A DNA stretch of 64,000 nucleotides from Anas platyrhynchos (GCF_047663525.1 NC_092616.1:5431501-5495500), one strand, 5' to 3'; shown: positions 10,240 to 24,000, numbered from the stretch's first letter. Program-made: numbers and translations. The notes: generated by a model not told the origin, from the sequence alone.

Positions 10240-12361
10240 GGATGGGAGGGGAAACAGAAAAATGGCCCAGGGTTCCTAGTGAGGGAGGCAGGAAATGGAG
10301 TGAGAGATCGGTACTTGGGAATGGGTTCTTTGTTCTGAGGGTCCTGCTGCCAAGGGGACAACAAAGCATGAGATCCCATAGTTGTGGGGGCAGAGGCTTT
10401 GCTGGATGGCAGTCAAGGCAATGGACAGCATCAGCAGTGCTGGGATGGAACGGAGGTGGCCAAATTCCCTTCTGCCATGGAGTTTCTGGGAGCAGCTCCC
10501 TGTCATTCCCTGCCTGTGGTTCTGCTGCCTGCAGCTATTCGTGCTTGCAGCTGCGTCTCTGTCCCCATGCCTCCTGCCTGCAGCTCACAGCCCCCATCCC
10601 ACCCACTGGGTGCTCAGCTCTGCCCTGCAGACACCTCCTGGCAGCAGGGCTCTGCCCAGTGGCAGCTCGCTGGGGGCACGTCCTAGAGCCCAGGTCACAC
10701 AGACCCTGCTGACACTGCACGGGTGGTGGTGGAGCTTTCTATGGGCTGAGGGGCAGGAAAGGGACTTGCTGTGGTCTTTGTAAGGCTTAGATGTAAAAGC
10801 CTCTATCCTGAAATAGCAGACTTTATTTCTATTCTCACTGAGGCAAAGAGAAAAATATAAGCAGAGAGTAAGAGTGAACGAGGAATTCTCAACTTTATCC
10901 CTGCTCTTTTAAAGTCCCCTTGGATACATCCTGCTTGCACTGTGGAGCTGTGAGCAGGCTGCTCCAGGCAGCAGCCCCCCTCTAACAGCAGGACCCTACC
11001 CTGCTGGGGGGACTCCTTCCACCCGCAGCTTCTCCCCGCAGCGCCCTGGGCAGCTCCCCGGGCAGGCTGAGTGCTGAGCCTGGCAGGCGGCAGAGGCCCT
11101 GCCCCGGCACACAGCCCCTGGGGCACAGCAGGGACCCTGCTCTGCACCACAGCCCTGGACACCCCTGCCTGCACCCCCGGCTTCTCCTGCCTCCACGAAC
11201 TGCGGCTGCATTGCCCTCCAGCCAGACACTTACCGGGTGCAGGGCTGGGAAGTCTTCTCCCCCGGTGAGCTCTGGGCATGCTGCCACTTCTGCCTGCCTT
11301 TAAGCACTGTGTCTCTGCAGGCAGTGCCCCCAGCCCTGCTGCGCTGTGCATAGGAGCTGCTCCTGGGCAGAGCTGTCTCTCTGCAGCGCTGCCCGCTTGC
11401 CAGGAGCTCCCCTTGGGCCCAGGAGCCCGGCCCAGCTCAGCAGCAGAGGCCCAGCCCAAGGCCTCCCTTGCTCTGCCCCCCACCAGGCTCCCTGCACATG
11501 GCCCTGGGGCTGCAGGGGAACCTGCTGGGAAACAGCCTGAAGGAATCCCTTGGGTTCCCTTCCTCACATGGCACATACACTTCTTCACACCAGTGTCATT
11601 TCTCCTTACAGAACACCAATTAAGTGTAACAATCACATCTTCTTGTCCCAGTATCAGTTTGGACATGAAGTCATGGTCAGGGACTGATCTCCTTCATCCC
11701 CACGTAAGGAAAGAATTCAGCAGTCAGTCAAGGCATCTCATGCTGGTTGTTATTCCTGGGGCTGGAAAGGGATCTCAGCTCCCTCCCATATCTGCCACAG
11801 ACCCACAGGAGCTGGGATTCCTCAGGCCTCAGTTCAGGTGTCCACAACATAGGCACCTTAATGCGAATTATTGAGCCACAATAGCTCCTTAGTGGAGATA
11901 GAAGACAGGCAGGAACTGATCAGATGGAAATACCTGCTGAAATTTGAGGTTAATCCTCTGGGAATCTGATGGGGCATTCCTCAGGCCAACTGAAATGGCA
12001 GCAGATGCCACATGTAGGACAACTGAACCTGTCCCTACTCCTTATGTGTAGGTCAGCCTGCAGAGGCTGTCAGCAGAGCAAAAGGAGTCATGTGTCACAG
12101 GCAAAGCTAAACCTATTCTGTTCTCTTTTAAATGTTCTCTTTTTTCTTTTCTCTTCTACACGGCCCTTGGCTGAAATGGCTGTTGTGTCTCGGTCATCTC
12201 CACAGGCATCAGCTCTCACCAGCCAGGTCTCCCTACCATTTGTGCCTTGAGGCAGGACTCTGCAGGGGTACAAAAGGTCATCAGTGAGGATAAAATCAGT
12301 GGTTACTTTGCAAACTACACCCTTCACAGTCCATGGGACCTGCATCCAAGGCCCCTGTGTG
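10240..12361. repeat. OR-upstream duplicon block, copy A
   Basis: Paralogous to 59,830-61,857 (copy C) over most of its length, and to 52,185-53,040 (copy B) in part. It contains GC-rich, exon-like sequence at about 10,980-11,560, including a plausible acceptor TGTCTCTGCAG before 11,320. I do not recognise any encoded protein: long frames exist on both strands but are disrupted differently in the three copies. The block ends where the 14-bp satellite begins, at about 12,362. In copy C the junction sequence is the same. Confidence 0.85.
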
Positions 12362-13957
12362 AGCGATGTGACATCAGAGATGTGACCACAGCGATGTGAC
12401 CTCAGCGCGGGAACCTCAACGCGGGAACCTCAGCGATGTGACCTCAGCTATGTGACCTCAGCGAGGGAACCTCAGTGATGTGACCTCAGCCAGGAACATC
12501 AGCTCTGTGACCTCAGCTATGTGACCTCAGCTATGTGACCTCAGCGCGGGAACCTCAGTGATGTGACCTCAGCGCGGGAACCTAAACAATGTGACATCAG
12601 CGTGGGAAACTCAGCCGTGTGACATCAGCGCAGGAACCTCAGCAATGTGACGTCAACGTGGGAACCGAAACAATGTGAACTCAGTGCGGGAACCTCAGAG
12701 TGGGAACCTCAGCAGTGTCACGTCAGCGCGGGAACCTCAGCGTAGGAACCTAAGCAATGGGACCCTAGCTCGGGCACGTCAGCGCGGGAACCTCAGCGAT
12801 GTGACCTCAGCGTGGGAACCTCAGCGCGGGAACCTCAGCGATGTCACCGAAGCTATGTGACCTCAGTGCGGGAACCTCAGCGTTGTGACCTCAGCGCCGG
12901 AACCTCAGCGCGGGAACCTCAGCGATGTGACCTCAGTGCGGGAACCTCAGCGATGTGACCTCTGCGCGGGAACCTTAGCGATATGACCTCAGCGTGGGAA
13001 CCTCAGTGCGGGAACCTCAGCGTGGGAACCTCAGCGCAGGAATCTCAGCGATGTGACCTCAGTGCGGGAACCTTAGCGATATGACCTCAGCGTGGGAACC
13101 TCAGTGCGGGAACCTCAGCGTGGGAACCTCAGCGCAGGAATCTCAGCGATGTGACCTCAGTGCGGGAACCTCAGCGATGTGAACTCAGCGCGGGAACCTC
13201 AGCACGGGAAACACAGCGATGTCACATAAGAGCTGTGACCTCAACGCTGGAACCTCAGCGATGCGACCTCAGCGCGGGAACCTCAGAGCGGGAACCTCAG
13301 CTCTGTGACCTCAGCGCGGGAACCTAAACAATGTGACCTCAGCGCGGGAACCTCAGCGTGGGAACCTCAGCAGTGTGACCTAAGCGCGGGAACCTCAGCG
13401 TGGGAACCTCAGCAGTGTGACCTCAGCACGGGAACCTCAGCGATGTCACCTTAGCGATGTGACCGCAGCGCGGGAACCTCAGCGATGTGACCGCAGCGCG
13501 GGAACCTCAGCACGGGAACCTCAGTGATGTGAGCTCAGCGCGGGGATCTCAGCGCTGTGAGCTCAGCCCGGGAACCTCAGCGTTGTGATATCAGCGCAGG
13601 AACCTCAGCGCGGGAACATCAGCGATGTGATATCAGCGCGGGAACCTCAGCGCATGAATCTCAGCGATGTGACCTCAGCGTGGGAACCTCAGCGACGTGA
13701 CCAATGCATGGGAACGTCAGCGACGTGACCTCAGCACGGGAACCTCAATGCGGGAACCTCAGAGATGTGACCTCAGCTATGTGACCTCAGCGCGGGAAAC
13801 TCAGTGATGTGACCTCAGCGCAGGAACCTCAGCTCTGTGACCTCAGCTCTGTGACCTCAGCGCGGGAAACTCAGTGATGTGACCTCAGCGCGGGAACCTC
13901 AGAGCGGGAACCTCAGCAATGTGACTTCACCGTGGGAACCTCAGCGATCTGACCGCA
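12362..13957. repeat. 14-bp satellite array, left part
   Basis: Tandem array built from two alternating 14-bp unit types, GATGTGACCTCAGC and GCGGGAACCTCAGC, with many point variants (GCGTGGG, GCACGGG, CTGTGACC, GTCACCTAA). About 114 units. It was continuous with the array that resumes at 15,018: a solo LTR has been inserted with duplication of CCGCA. Local higher-order copies exist, for example a 98-bp (7 units) duplication at about 12,977 and 13,075. Confidence 0.97.
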
Positions 13958-15017
13958 TGTCGTGGTTCCGCTCGAGTGGGCAGCCGAGCTCCACCACAGC
14001 CGCTCTCTCACTCCCCCTCCTCAAAGAGGAATGGGGAGAAAATATGTGAAAGGGGCTCAAGGATTGAGACAAGGACGAGAAAATAACGCAATAATTAGTG
14101 TAATGGGCAAACCAGACTCAGCATAAGAAGACAGATACTAAGATTTATTGCTCATTACTAACAAGCTAAAGAAGTGAGAAACAAAGGAAAGAAACCAAAA
14201 GCACCTCCCCCCCCATCCACCCTCTTCAACCTCCTCCCCCCGAGCGGCGCAGGGGAACGGGGGAATGGGGTTTATGGTCAGTCTACAGCACTTCTTCTCT
14301 GCCGCTCCTTCTCGGTCACTCTCGTCCCCTGTGCTGTGGGGTCCCACCCACGGGATGCAGTCCTTGACGAACTGATCTGGCGTGGGCTTCCCACAGGCAG
14401 CAGCTCTTCCAGAACTGCTCCAGATATGGGTCCGTACCACGGGGTCCATCCCTCAGGAGAAAAATGCTCCAACCTGGCTCCCCTACGGGCAGCAGCTCCT
14501 GCCAGGTCACCTGCTCCTGCGTGGTCTCCTCTCCACGGGCTACAGGTCTGGCCCGGAATCTGCTCCGGCAGGGGTCTTCCACAGGCGGCAGCCTCCGTCG
14601 GTGCAGGGCCACCTGCTCCACCGTGGTCTCCTCCACGGGCTGCAGCGTGAAACCCTGCTCCACCGTGGTACTCCATGGGCTGCAGGGGGACATCCTGCTT
14701 CACCATGGTCCTCACCACAGGCCACAGGGGACTTCTGATCCGGCGCCTGGAGCACCTCTCCCCCTCCTTCTACACTGACCTTGGCACCTGCAAGGCTGTT
14801 TCTCACTCCCTTGACTCTCCCGGCTGCTGTGTGGCGCAGCGTTTTTTTCCCTGTCTTAAATATGCTCTCACAGAGGCGCAAAACAACATCGCTTATTGGC
14901 TCAGATCTGGAAAACAACGGGGCCCTTCCCAAACATGGGGCGGCTTCTAGATCTTTCTCACAGAAACCACCCCTATGGCCCCCTGCTACCAAAACCTTGC
15001 CACGTAAACCCACTAGA
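13958..15017 (-). mobile_element. Solo LTR, ERV family 'A', inside the satellite
   Basis: A 1,060-bp LTR in minus orientation with a TATA-like ATATTTAAG near 14,860 and AATAAA near 14,145 (both read on the minus strand). It ends at TGTCGTGG on the left; on the right the expected CA terminus has mutated to GA. CCGCA occurs immediately on both sides (13,953-13,957 and 15,018-15,022), a 5-bp target-site duplication of satellite sequence. There is no internal retroviral sequence. Long open frames within it reflect its GC-rich internal repeats and are not genes. Confidence 0.88.
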
Positions 15018-18000
15018 CCGCAGCGCGGGAACCTCAGCTCCGTGACCTCAGCGCGGGAACCTAAACAATGTGACATCAGCGATGTGACCTCAGCGCGGGA
15101 ACCTCAGCGCGGGAACCTCAGAGATGTGACCTCAGCGCGGGAACCTCAGCGCGGGAAGCTCAGCGATGTCACCTAATCGATGTGACCTCAGCGCGGGAAC
15201 CTCAGCGCGGGAAGCTCAGCGATGTCACCTAATCGATGTGACCTCAGCGCGGGAACCTCAGCTCCGTGACCTCAGCGCGGGAACCTAAACAAAGTGACCT
15301 CAGTGCGGGAACCTCAGCGATGTGACCTCAGCGATGTGACCGCAGCGCGAGAACCTCAGCGATGTGACCTCAGCACTGTGACCTCAGCGCGGGAACCTCA
15401 GCGCTGTGACCTCAGCGCGGGAACCTCAGCGATGTGACCTCAGCACGGGAATGTCAGTGCCGGAAACTCAGCCATGACACCTAAGCAATGTGACCTCAAC
15501 GCGGAAACCACAGCGATGTGACCTCAGCGTGGGAACCTCAGCGTTCTGACATCAGCGCGGGAACCTCAGCGTGGGAATCTCAGCAGTGTCACGTCAGCAC
15601 GGGAACCTCAGTGTAGGAACCTCAACAGTGTGACCTCACAGCGGGAACCTCAGTGATGTGACCGCATCGTGGGAACCTCAGCGCGGGAATCTCAGCGATG
15701 TCACCTAAGAGATTTGACCTCAGCGCGGGAACATCAGCGATGTGAGCTCAGCGCGGGAACCTCAGCGTGAGAACCTCAGCTGTGTCACGTCAGCGCGGGA
15801 ACCTCAGCACGGGAACCTCAGTGATGTGACCTCAGCGCGGGAACCACAGCGCTGTGACCTCAGTGCGGGAACCTCAGTGCAGGAATCTCAGCGATGTGAC
15901 CTCAGCGCTAGAACCTCAGCGATGTGACCTCAGCGATGGAAATTTAGCGCGGGAACCTCAGCAATGTCACCTAAGCGATGGGACCCCAGCACGGGCATCT
16001 CAGCGCGGGAACCTCAGCGATATGACCTCAGTGTGGGAACCACAGCGCTGTGACCTCAGCGCGGGAACATCAGCGTGGGAACCTCAGCGATGTCACCGAA
16101 GCTATGTTACCTCAGTGCGGGAACCTCAGCGTTGTGACCTCAGCGCGGGAACCTCAGCGATGTCACCTAAGCGATGGGACCCCAGCGCGGGCACCTCAGC
16201 GCGGGAACCTCAGCGATGTGACCTCAGCGCGGGAACCTCAACGACGTTACCAAAGCGTGGTAACCTCAGCGCGGGCAGCTCAGCTCTGTGACCTCAGCGC
16301 GGGAACCTCAGCGTGGGAACCTCAGCGATGTGATATCAGCGCGGGATCCTCAGCGCATGAATCTCAGCGATGCGACCTCAGCACGGGAACCTCAGCGTAG
16401 GAACCTCAACAGTGTGACCTCACAGCGGGAACCTCAGCAATGTGACCTCTACGATGTGACCTCAGCGAGGGAACCTCAGCGACGTGACCAAAGCGTGGGA
16501 ACCTCAGCGATGTGACCTCAGCACGGGAACCTCAACGCGGGAACCTCAGAGATGTGACCTCAGCTATGTGACCTCAGCGCAGGAAACTCAGTGATGTGAC
16601 CTCAGCGCGGGAACCTCAGAGCGGGAAGCTCAGCGATGTGACTTCACCGTGGGAACCTGAGCGATCTGACCGCAGCGCGGGAACCTCAGCTCTGTGACCT
16701 CAGCGCAGGAACCTAAACAATGTGACATCAGCGCGGGAACCTCAGAGTGGGAACCTCAGCAGTGTCACGTCAGCGCGGGAACCTCAGCGTAGGAACCTCA
16801 ACAGTGTGACCTCACAGTGGGAACCTCAGCGATGTGACCTCAGTGCAGGAACCTCAGCGATGTCACCTCAGCGCGGGAACCTCAGTGATGTGAGCTCAGC
16901 AAGGGAACCTCAGGGCTGTGAACTCAGCGCGGGAACCTCAGCGATGTGACCTCAGCGTGGGAACCTCAGCGCGGGAACCTCAGCGATGTCACCTAAGCGA
17001 TGTGACCTCAGCGCAGGAACCTCAGCGATGTGACCAAAGCGTGGGAACCTCAGCGATGTGACCTCAGCGCGGGAACCTCAGTGATGTGACCTCAGCGCGG
17101 GAACCTCAGTGATGTGTCCTCAGCGCGGGAAACTCAGCGATGTGAACTCAGCGCGGGAACCTCAGCGTTGTGACCTCAGCGCGGGAACCTCAGCAGTGTC
17201 TTGTCAGCGCGGGAACGTCAGCGTAGGAACCTCAGCATGGGAACCTCAGTGATGTGAGCTCAGCGCGGGAACCTCAGTGATGTGACCTCAGCGCGGGAAC
17301 CTCAGCGTTGTGACCTCAGCGCAGGAACCTCAGCAGTGTGACCTCAGCGCGGGAAACTCAGCGACATGGTCTGAACTTGGGTAGACCTGTGCGGTGTCAA
17401 GAGTTGGACTTGATGATCCTTAAGGGTCCCTTCCAACTCAGGATATTCTATGATTCTATGTGACCTCAGCGCGGGAACCTCAGCGTTGTGACCTCAGCGC
17501 GGGAACCTCAGCAGTGTCTTGTCAGCGCGGGAACGTCAGCGTAGGAACCTCAACAGTGTGACCTCAGCGCGGGAACCTCAGCGTTGTGACCTCAGCGCGG
17601 GAACCTCAGCGCGGGAACCTCAGCCATGTGACCTCAGCACGGGAACCTCAGCGCGGGAACCTCAGCGATGGGACCTCAGCACGGGAACCTCAGCGCAGGA
17701 ACCTCAGCGATGTGACCTTAGCGCGGGAACCTCAGCGTTGTGACCTCAGCACGCGAACCTCAGCGCGGGAACCTCAGCGATGTCAACTAAGTGATGGGAC
17801 ACCAGCGCGGGAACCTCAGCGATGTGACCAAAGCATGGGAACCTCTGCGCGGGAACCTCAGCTCTGTGACCTCAGCGCGGGAACCTCAGCGATGTCACCT
17901 AAGCGATGTGACCTCAGCGCGGGAACATCAGCGACGTGACCAAAGCGTGGGAACCTCTGCGCGGGAACCTCAGCTCTGTGACCTCAGCGCGGGAACCTAA

Positions 18001-21000
18001 ACAATGTGACCTCAGCGCGGGAACCTCAGCGTGGGAACCTCAGTAATGTGAGCTCAGCGTGGGAACCTAAGCAATGTGACCTCACCGCGGGAACCTCAGC
18101 ACGGGAACCTCAGCATTGTGACCTCAGCGCGGGAAACTCAGCGTTGTGACCTCAGCGCGGGAAAATCAGCGCTGTGACCTCAGCGCGGGAACCTCAGCGA
18201 TGTGACCTCAGCTCTGTGACCTCAGCACAGGAAACTCAGTGATGTGACCTCAGCGCGGGAACCTCAGTGATGTGACCTCAGCGTGGGAACCTCAGCGCGG
18301 GAACCTCAGAGATGTCACCTAAGCGATGGGACCCCAGCGCGGGCACCTCAGCGCGGGAAGCTCAGAGATGTGACCTCAGCGTGGGAACCTCAGCGCGGGA
18401 ACCTCAGCTCTTTGACCTCAGCGCGGGAACCTAAGCAATGTGACCTCAGCGCGGCAACCTCAGCGTGGGAACCTCAGCAGTGTGAACTCAGTGCGGGAAC
18501 CTCAGTGCGGGAACCTCAGCGCAGGAACCTCAGCGATGTCACCTAAGCGATGTGACCTCAACGCGGGAACCTCAGCGATGTGACCTCAGCTATGTGATCT
18601 CAGCGCGGGAAACTCAGTGATGTGACCTCAACGCGGGAACCTCAGAGCGGGAACCACAGCGCTGTGACCTCAGCGATGTCACCTTAGCGATGTGACCCCA
18701 GCGTGGGCACTTCAGCACGGGAACCTCAGCGATGTGACCTCAGCACGGGAACCTCAGCGTTTTCAACTTAGCGATGGGACCCCAGCGTGGGCACCTCAGC
18801 GCGGGAAACTCACCGCTGTGACCTCAGCGCGGGAACCTCAGCGATGTGATATCAGCGCGGGACCCTCAGGGCGGGAACCTCAGCGATGTGACCTTAGCGC
18901 GGGATCCTCAGCTCTGTGACCTCAGCTCTGTGACCTCAGCGCGGGAAACTCAGCGATGTGACCTCAGCGCGGGAACCTCAGCGATGTCAACTTAGCGATG
19001 GGACCCCAGCGTGGGCACCTCAGCGTGGGAACCTCATTATTGTGAGTTCAGCGCGGGAACCAAAACAATGTGACCTCAGCGCGGGAACCTCAGCGTGGGA
19101 ACCTCAGCAGTGTGACCTCAGCGCGGGAACCTCAGCAGTGTCATATGAGCGCAGGAACCTCAGCGTAGGAACCTCAACCGTGTGACCTCACATCGGGAAC
19201 CTCAGCGATGTGACCTCAGCGATGTGACCACAGCGCGGAAACCTCAGCGATGTGACCGCAGCGCGGGAACCTCAGCACGGGAACCTCAGTGATGTGAGCT
19301 CAGCGCGGGAACCTCAGCGCTGTGAGCTCAGCGCGGGAACCTCAGCGTTGTGATATCAGCCCAGGAACCTCAGCGCGGGAACATCAGCGATGTGACCTCA
19401 GTGCCGGAACCTCAGCGCATGAATCTCAGCGACCTCAGCATAGGAACCTCAGCACTGTGACCTCAGTGCGGGAACCTCAGCGTGGGAACCTCAGCAGTGT
19501 CACGTCAGCGCGGGAACCTCAGCGATGTCACCTAAGCGATGGGACCCCAGCGCGGGATCCTCAGCGCGGGAACCTCAGCGATGTGACCTCAGCGTGTGAA
19601 CCTCAGCGCGGGAACCTCAGTGATGTCACCAAAGAGATGTGACCTCAGTGCGGGAACCACAGAGACGTGACCAAAGCGTGGGAACTTCAGCGCGGGAACC
19701 TCAGCTCTGTGACCTCAGCGCAGGAACCTCAGCGTGGGAACCTCAGCAGTGTCACGTCAGCGCGGGAACCTCAACAGTGTGACCTCACAGCGGGAACCTC
19801 AGCGTTAAGACATCAGCGCGGGAACCTCAGAGCGGGAACATCAGCAATGTGATATCAGCGCGGGAACCTCAGCGCAGGAATCTCAGAGATGTGACCTCAG
19901 CGTGGGAACCTCAGAGCGGGAACCTCAGCGCTGTGACTTCAGTGCGGGAACCTCAGCACGGGAACTTCAGTGATGTGAGCTCAGCGCGGGAACCTCAGCA
20001 CTGTGAGCTCAGCGCGGGAACCTCAGCGTTATGATATCAGCTCAGGAACTTCAGCGCGGGAACATCAGCGATGTGACCTCAGCGCGGGAACCTCAACGCG
20101 GGAACCTCAGAGATGTGACCTCAGCGCGGGAACATCAGCAATGTGACCAAAGCGTGGGAACCTCTGCGCGGGAACCTCAGCTCTGTGACCTCAGCGCGGG
20201 AACCTAAACAATGTGACCTCAGCGCGGGAACCTCAGCGTGGGAACCTCAGTAATGTGAGCTCAGCGTGGGAACCTAAACAATGTGACCTCAGTGCGGGAA
20301 ACTCAGCGTGGGAACCTCAGCCGTGTGACCTCAGCGCAGGAACCTCAGCAATGTGACGTCAGCGTGGGAACCGAAACAATGTGACCTCAGCGCGGGAACC
20401 TCAGAGTGGGAACCTCAGCAGTGTGTTCTCACAGCGGGAACCTCAGCGATGTGACCTCAGCGCGGGAACCTCAGCGATGTCACCTAAGCGATGTGACCTC
20501 AGCGCGGGAACATCAGCAATGTGACCAAAGCGTGGGAACCTCTGCGCGGGAACCTCAGCTCTGTGACCTCAGCGCGGGAACCTAAACAATGTGACCTCAG
20601 CGCGGGAACCTCAGCACGGGAACCTCAGTGATGTGACCTCAGCGCGGGAACCTCAGCGCGGGAACCTCAGTGATGTGACCTCAGCGTGGGAACCTCAGCG
20701 TGGGAACCTCAACAGTGTGACCTCAGCGCAGGAACTTCAGAGTGGGAACCTCAGCAGTGTCACGTCAGCGCGGGAAACTCAGCGTGGGAACCTCAACAGT
20801 GTGACCTCACAGCGGGAACCTAAGCGATGTGCGCTCAGCGATGTGACCTCAGCGCGGGAACCTCAGCGATGTCACCTAAGCACGGGAACCTCAGAGAAGT
20901 GAGCTCAGCGCGGGAACCTCAGCGCTGTGACCTCAGCGCGGGAACCTCAGAGCGGGAACCTCAGCGCTGTGACCTCAGCGCGGGAACCTCAGCTCAGGAA

Positions 21001-24000
21001 TCTCATCGATATGACCTCAGCGCGGGAACCACAGCGATGTGACCTCAGCGTGGGATCCTCTGTGCGGGAACCTCAGCGCTGTGACCTCAGCGCCAGAACC
21101 TCAGCGATGTGACCTCAGTGCGGGAACCTCAGCGTGGGAACCTCAGCGCTGTGACTTCAGTGCGGGAACCTCAGCGATGTGACCTCAGCGCGGGAACCTC
21201 AGCGATGTGACCTCAGCGCGGGAACCTCAGCGCGGGAACCTCAACAATGTGACCTCAGCGCAGGAACTTCAGCGAACTGACCTCAGCGCGGGTACCTCAG
21301 CATGGGAACCTCATTAATGTGAGTTCAGCGCGGGAACCAAAACAATGTGACCTCAGCGCGGGAACCTCAGAGTGGGAACCTCAGCAGTGTCACGTCAGTG
21401 CGGGAAACTCAGCGTAGGAACCTAAACAGTGTGACCTCACAGCGGGAACCTAAGCGATGTGCGCTCAGCGATGTGACCTCAGCGCGGGAACCTCAGCGAT
21501 GTCACCTAAGCACGGGAACCTCAGACAAGTGAGCTCAGCGCGGGAACCTCAGCTATGTGACATCAGCGCGAGAACCTGAGCGATGTGACCTCAGCGCGGG
21601 AACCTCAGCTATGTGACCTCAGCGCGGGAACCTCAGGGATGTGACCTCATCGTGGGAACCTCAGCAATGTGACATCAGCGCGGGAACCTCAGCGCTGTGA
21701 CCTCAGCGCGGGAACCTCAGCGATGTGACCTCAGCGCGGGAACCTCAGGGATGTGACCTCATCGTGGGAACCTCAGCAATGTGACATCAGCGCGGGAACC
21801 TCAGCGATGTGACCTCAGCCATGTGACGATGGGAACCTCAGCGCAGGAACTTCAGCGCGGGAACCTCAGCGCGGGAACCAGAACACGGGAACCTCAGCTC
21901 TGTGTCCCCAGCGTGGGAACCTCAGAGATGTGACCTCAGTGTGGGAACCTCAGCGCGGGAACCTCAGCGATGTGACCTCAGCGCGGGAACCTCAGCGCGG
22001 GAACCTCAGCGATGTGACCTCAGCACTGTGACCTCAGCACTGTGACCTCAGCGTGGGAACCTCAGCACTGTGACCTTAGTACTGTGAACTCAGTGTGGGA
22101 ACCTCAGCACTCTGACCTCAGCACTGTGACCTCAACACTGTGACCTTAGCGTGGGAACCTCAGCACTCTGACCTCAGCACGGTGACCTCAGCGTGGGAAC
22201 CTCAGCACTGTGACCTCAGCGTGGGAACCTCAGCACAGTGACCTCAGCATGGGAACCTCAGCGTGGGGACCTCAGCGCATGAATCTCAGCGATGTGACCT
22301 CAGCACGGGAACCTCAGCGATGTGACCTCAGCGCGGGAACCTCAGCGATGTGACCTCAGTGCGGGAACCTCAGCGTGGGAACCTCAGCAGTGTCACGTCA
22401 GCGCGGGAACCTCAGCGATGTCACCTAAGCGATGGGACCCCAGCGCGGGAACCTCAGCGCGGGAACCTCAGCGATGTGACCTCAGCGTGTGAACCTCAGC
22501 GCGGGAACCTCAGCGATGTCACCAAAGAGATGTGACCTCAGTGCGGGAACCACAGAGACGTGACCAAAGCTTGGGAACCTCAGCGTGGGAACCTCAGCAG
22601 TGTCACGTCAGCGTGGGAACCTCAACAGTGTGACCTCAGCGCGGGAACCTCAGCGTTAAGACATCAGCGCGGGAACCTCAGCGCGGGAACATCAGCGATG
22701 TGATATCAGCGCGGGAACCTCAGCGCATGAATCTCAGCGATGCGACCTCAGCAAGGGAACCTCAGCGTAGGAACCTCAACAGTGTGACCTCACAGCGGGA
22801 ACCTCAGCAATGTGACCTCTACGATGTGACCTCAGCGAGGGAACCTCAGCGACGTGACCAAAGCGTGGGAACCTCAGCGATGTGACCTCAGTGAGGGAAC
22901 CTATACAATGTGACCTCAACGCGGGAACCTCTGCGTGGGTACCTCAGCAGTGTGACCTCAGCGCGGGAAACTCAGCGCTGTGACCTCAGCGCGGGAACCT
23001 CAGCGATGTCACCTAAGCGATGGGACCCCAGCGCGGGAACCACAGCGATGTGACCTCAGCGCGGGAACCTCAGCGTGGGAACCTCAGCAGTGTGACCTCA
23101 CAGCGGGAACCTCAGCAATGTGACCTCAACGATGTGACCTCAGCGCGGGAACCTCAGCGATGTCACCTAAGCGATGGGACCCCAGCGCGGGCACCTCAGC
23201 GCGGGAATCTCAGCTCTGTGACCTCAGGGCGGGAACCTAAACAATGTGACCTCAGCGCGGGAACCTCAGCGTGGGAACCTCAACAGTGTGACCTCACAGC
23301 GGGAATCTCAGCGATGTGACCTCAGCGCTTTGAGCTCAGCCTGGGAACCTCAGCGTTGTGATATCAGCGCGGGAACCTCAGCGCGGGAACATCAGCGATG
23401 TCAAATAAGTGATGGGACACCAGCGCGGGAACTTCAGCAATGTGACCAAAGCGCGGGAACCTCAGCGCGGGAACCTCAGCGATGTCAAATAAGTGATGGG
23501 ACACCAGCGCGGGAACTTCAGCAATGTGACCAAAGCGTGGGAACATCAGCGATGTTACCTCAGCACGGGAACCTCAGCGCAGGAACCTCAGCGATGTGAA
23601 CTCAGCTATGTGACCTCAGCGCGGGAACCTCAGCGTCGGAACCTCAGCAGTGTCACATAAGCGCGGGAACCTCAGCGTAGGAACCTAAACAGTGTGACCT
23701 CACAGCGGGAACCTCAGTGATGTGACCTCAGCGATGTGACCTCATCGCGGGAACGTCAGCGACGTGACCAAAGCGTGGGAACCTCAGCGATGTGACCTCA
23801 GCACGGGAACCTCAGCGCAGGAACCTCAGCGATGTGACCTCAGCTATGTGACCTCAGCGAGGGAAACTCAGTTATGTGACCTCAGCCGGGAACCTCAGCT
23901 CTGTGACCTCAGCTATGTGACCTCAGCGCGGGAACCTCAGTGATGTGACCTCAGCGCGGGAACTTAAACAAAGAGACCTCAGCGCGGGAACCTCAGCGTC

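Noticed and set aside
10803-11666. 287-codon minus-strand frame (and relatives at 52,013-52,915 and 60,746-61,162)
   Set aside because: Although similar in three places, length and frame are not conserved between copies, and competing frames on the plus strand are equally long. I keep it only as an unexplained block.
14174-15076. Several 100-178 codon frames
   Set aside because: They lie inside the family 'A' LTR, whose GC-rich internal repeats keep all frames partly open; similar frames appear in the LTR at 57 kb.
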